DNA from: Erythrobacter sp.
GTDB taxonomy: Bacteria; Pseudomonadota; Alphaproteobacteria; Sphingomonadales; Sphingomonadaceae
Length of the DNA stretch: 64,000 nt
NCBI GenBank assembly: GCA_009993635.1
Contig: JAACTC010000008.1
Location: 154,809 to 218,808, forward strand
Direction: 5' to 3'
Shown one piece after another: positions 63,238-64,000 of this stretch; within the stretch, counting starts at the first letter, position 1, and each line of letters begins with the position of its first letter. The translations under genes were made by a program, and so were the position numbers. The notes beneath the pieces are model-generated. The model was not told where the DNA came from, searched no databases, and saw nothing but the letters and a program-made list of their open reading frames with translations.

Positions 63238-64000
63238 TCCGCAAGCTTCTGCTGGGCTTCGCCGCGCTGCTGACGGTCGCAGCCGCGGTGTTCTTCACTT
63301 TCGGCCCGCGCTGGGCGGAGGGTTCGATGAACCGGATCGACGGCGAACCCCTGATCGAGGTTTCGGACGAGGCAAAGGCGCTCCACGAGACGCTGACCAT
63401 CGTCGATCTGCACTCCGATACGCTGTTGTGGGATCGCGACCTGCTGCAGCGTGCCTCGCGCGGCCACATGGACCTTCCGCGATTACAGGACGGCAACGTC
63501 GCGTTACAGGTATTCTCCAGTGTGACCAAGACGCCGCGGGGCCAGAACTACGACGCGAACGGTGCCGATAGCGACAACATCACCCCGCTGGTGATTGCCC
63601 AGTTGCAGCCGGTGGGCACGTGGACGTCGCTGCTCGAACGATCGCTGTGGCATGCCGAAGAGCTCGATCGGGCCGCTGCGAATTCGGATGGCGAGCTAAT
63701 GACGATCGCCTCTCCCCGCGATCTGCAGCGCCTGATCGGCGAACGGAAGGGCGAGACCCCCAGGCCCGTCGGTGCGCTGCTGAGCATCGAAGGCCTGCAG
63801 AACCTCGAAGGCGATCTCGCCAACCTCGACAGGCTGCGCTCCGCGGGCTTTCGAATGGCCAGTCTGACGCATTTCTTCGACACCGATCTCGCCGGATCGA
63901 TGCACGGGCTGAAGAAGGGCGGCCTGACCGACATGGGCCGCGCCGCCATCCGGCGGATGGAGGAGCTAGGGATGGTGGTCGACATCGCCCATTGTAGCCA
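63234..64000 (+). CDS. M19 family membrane dipeptidase (3' end outside window)
   Basis: The frame from the ATG at 63234 stays open for the remaining 255 codons, so the gene is cut by the window edge. Residues about 1-22 form a signal or membrane anchor. The metal-binding DLHSDTL is at about 58-64 (His60 and Asp62 as zinc ligands), LLSIEGLQNLEGDLANLDRL carries the bridging Glu, and near the end of the window GLTDMGRAAIRRMEELGMVVDIAHCS contains the usual GLT-G-x-V-x-x-M and D-x-x-H region. The family hydrolyses dipeptides and sometimes beta-lactams. It overlaps folA by four bases. Confidence 0.9.
   Translation, partial: MIRKLLLGFAALLTVAAAVFFTFGPRWAEGSMNRIDGEPLIEVSDEAKALHETLTIVDLHSDTLLWDRDLLQRASRGHMDLPRLQDGNVALQVFSSVTKTPRGQNYDANGADSDNITPLVIAQLQPVGTWTSLLERSLWHAEELDRAAANSDGELMTIASPRDLQRLIGERKGETPRPVGALLSIEGLQNLEGDLANLDRLRSAGFRMASLTHFFDTDLAGSMHGLKKGGLTDMGRAAIRRMEELGMVVDIAHCS

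Overview
The window is a GC-rich (about 65% by eye), gene-dense stretch of a bacterial chromosome. The gene content points to an alphaproteobacterium of the order Sphingomonadales, most like the Erythrobacteraceae: a MipZ-type division ATPase, a cytochrome bc1 operon in the order Rieske - cyt b - cyt c1, a TonB-ExbB-ExbD-ExbD set, a poly-proline OmpA, a two-domain cold-shock protein with a glycine/arginine-rich N-terminus, an HisN-type histidinol phosphatase and a fused CysNC. The taxonomic call is an inference from family knowledge, not from a search.

Layout. 1-1046: end of a poly-proline OmpA porin, its terminator, and a CuZn superoxide dismutase lipoprotein. 1067-7997 (minus): MFS transporter, queC, a small secreted protein, hslO (Hsp33), argF, argD and the RGG cold-shock protein. 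8375-11364 (plus): a small membrane protein, a sterol-desaturase-family hydroxylase and a GMC oxidoreductase. 11391-21303 (minus): a secreted protein, a PPOX-type flavoprotein, prfC, and rpmI-rplT-pheS-pheT with an SDR gene at the end, followed upstream by two more SDR genes. 21381-30444: an SRPBCC membrane protein, a flavodoxin-fold reductase, hisN, a probable outer-membrane protein, prs, glpX and hom, with small secreted-protein genes between them. 30766-33366: the tonB-exbB-exbD1-exbD2 operon, rich in intercistronic hairpins. 33718-41193: a GNAT, the ligase-associated DEXH helicase, a DUF2059-like protein, a translationally coupled mipZ / J-domain / phosphoglucomutase cluster, and panC. 41248-45013: tRNA-Gly(TCC) and the sulfate-activation operon cysD-cysNC-cysQ. 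45025-51023 (minus): an OmpA-like lipoprotein, a cation/proton antiporter, apt and the bc1 complex. 51241-60130: pgeF and pepN, an SDR/epimerase, a DMT exporter, threonine aldolase, a small GNAT, a pair of bacterial PH-domain membrane proteins and tRNA-Thr(GGT). 60256-64000 (plus): a small basic protein, gpmA, purE, purK, folA and the 5' part of an M19 dipeptidase, mostly with overlapping start and stop codons.

How the genes work together. Most are housekeeping: arginine, histidine, homoserine, purine, folate, pantothenate and queuosine biosynthesis, translation, respiration and sulfur activation. I see no phage, insertion sequence, CRISPR array, restriction or toxin system. The points most worth a second look are small-scale: the RGG cold-shock protein, the hairpins in the ton operon, the mipZ-coupled membrane J-protein, the missing conventional start of apt, a terminator between rplT and pheS, a palindromic intergenic repeat near prfC, and paired direct repeats in the bc1 leader. 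I could not identify a wholly new multi-gene system with confidence.
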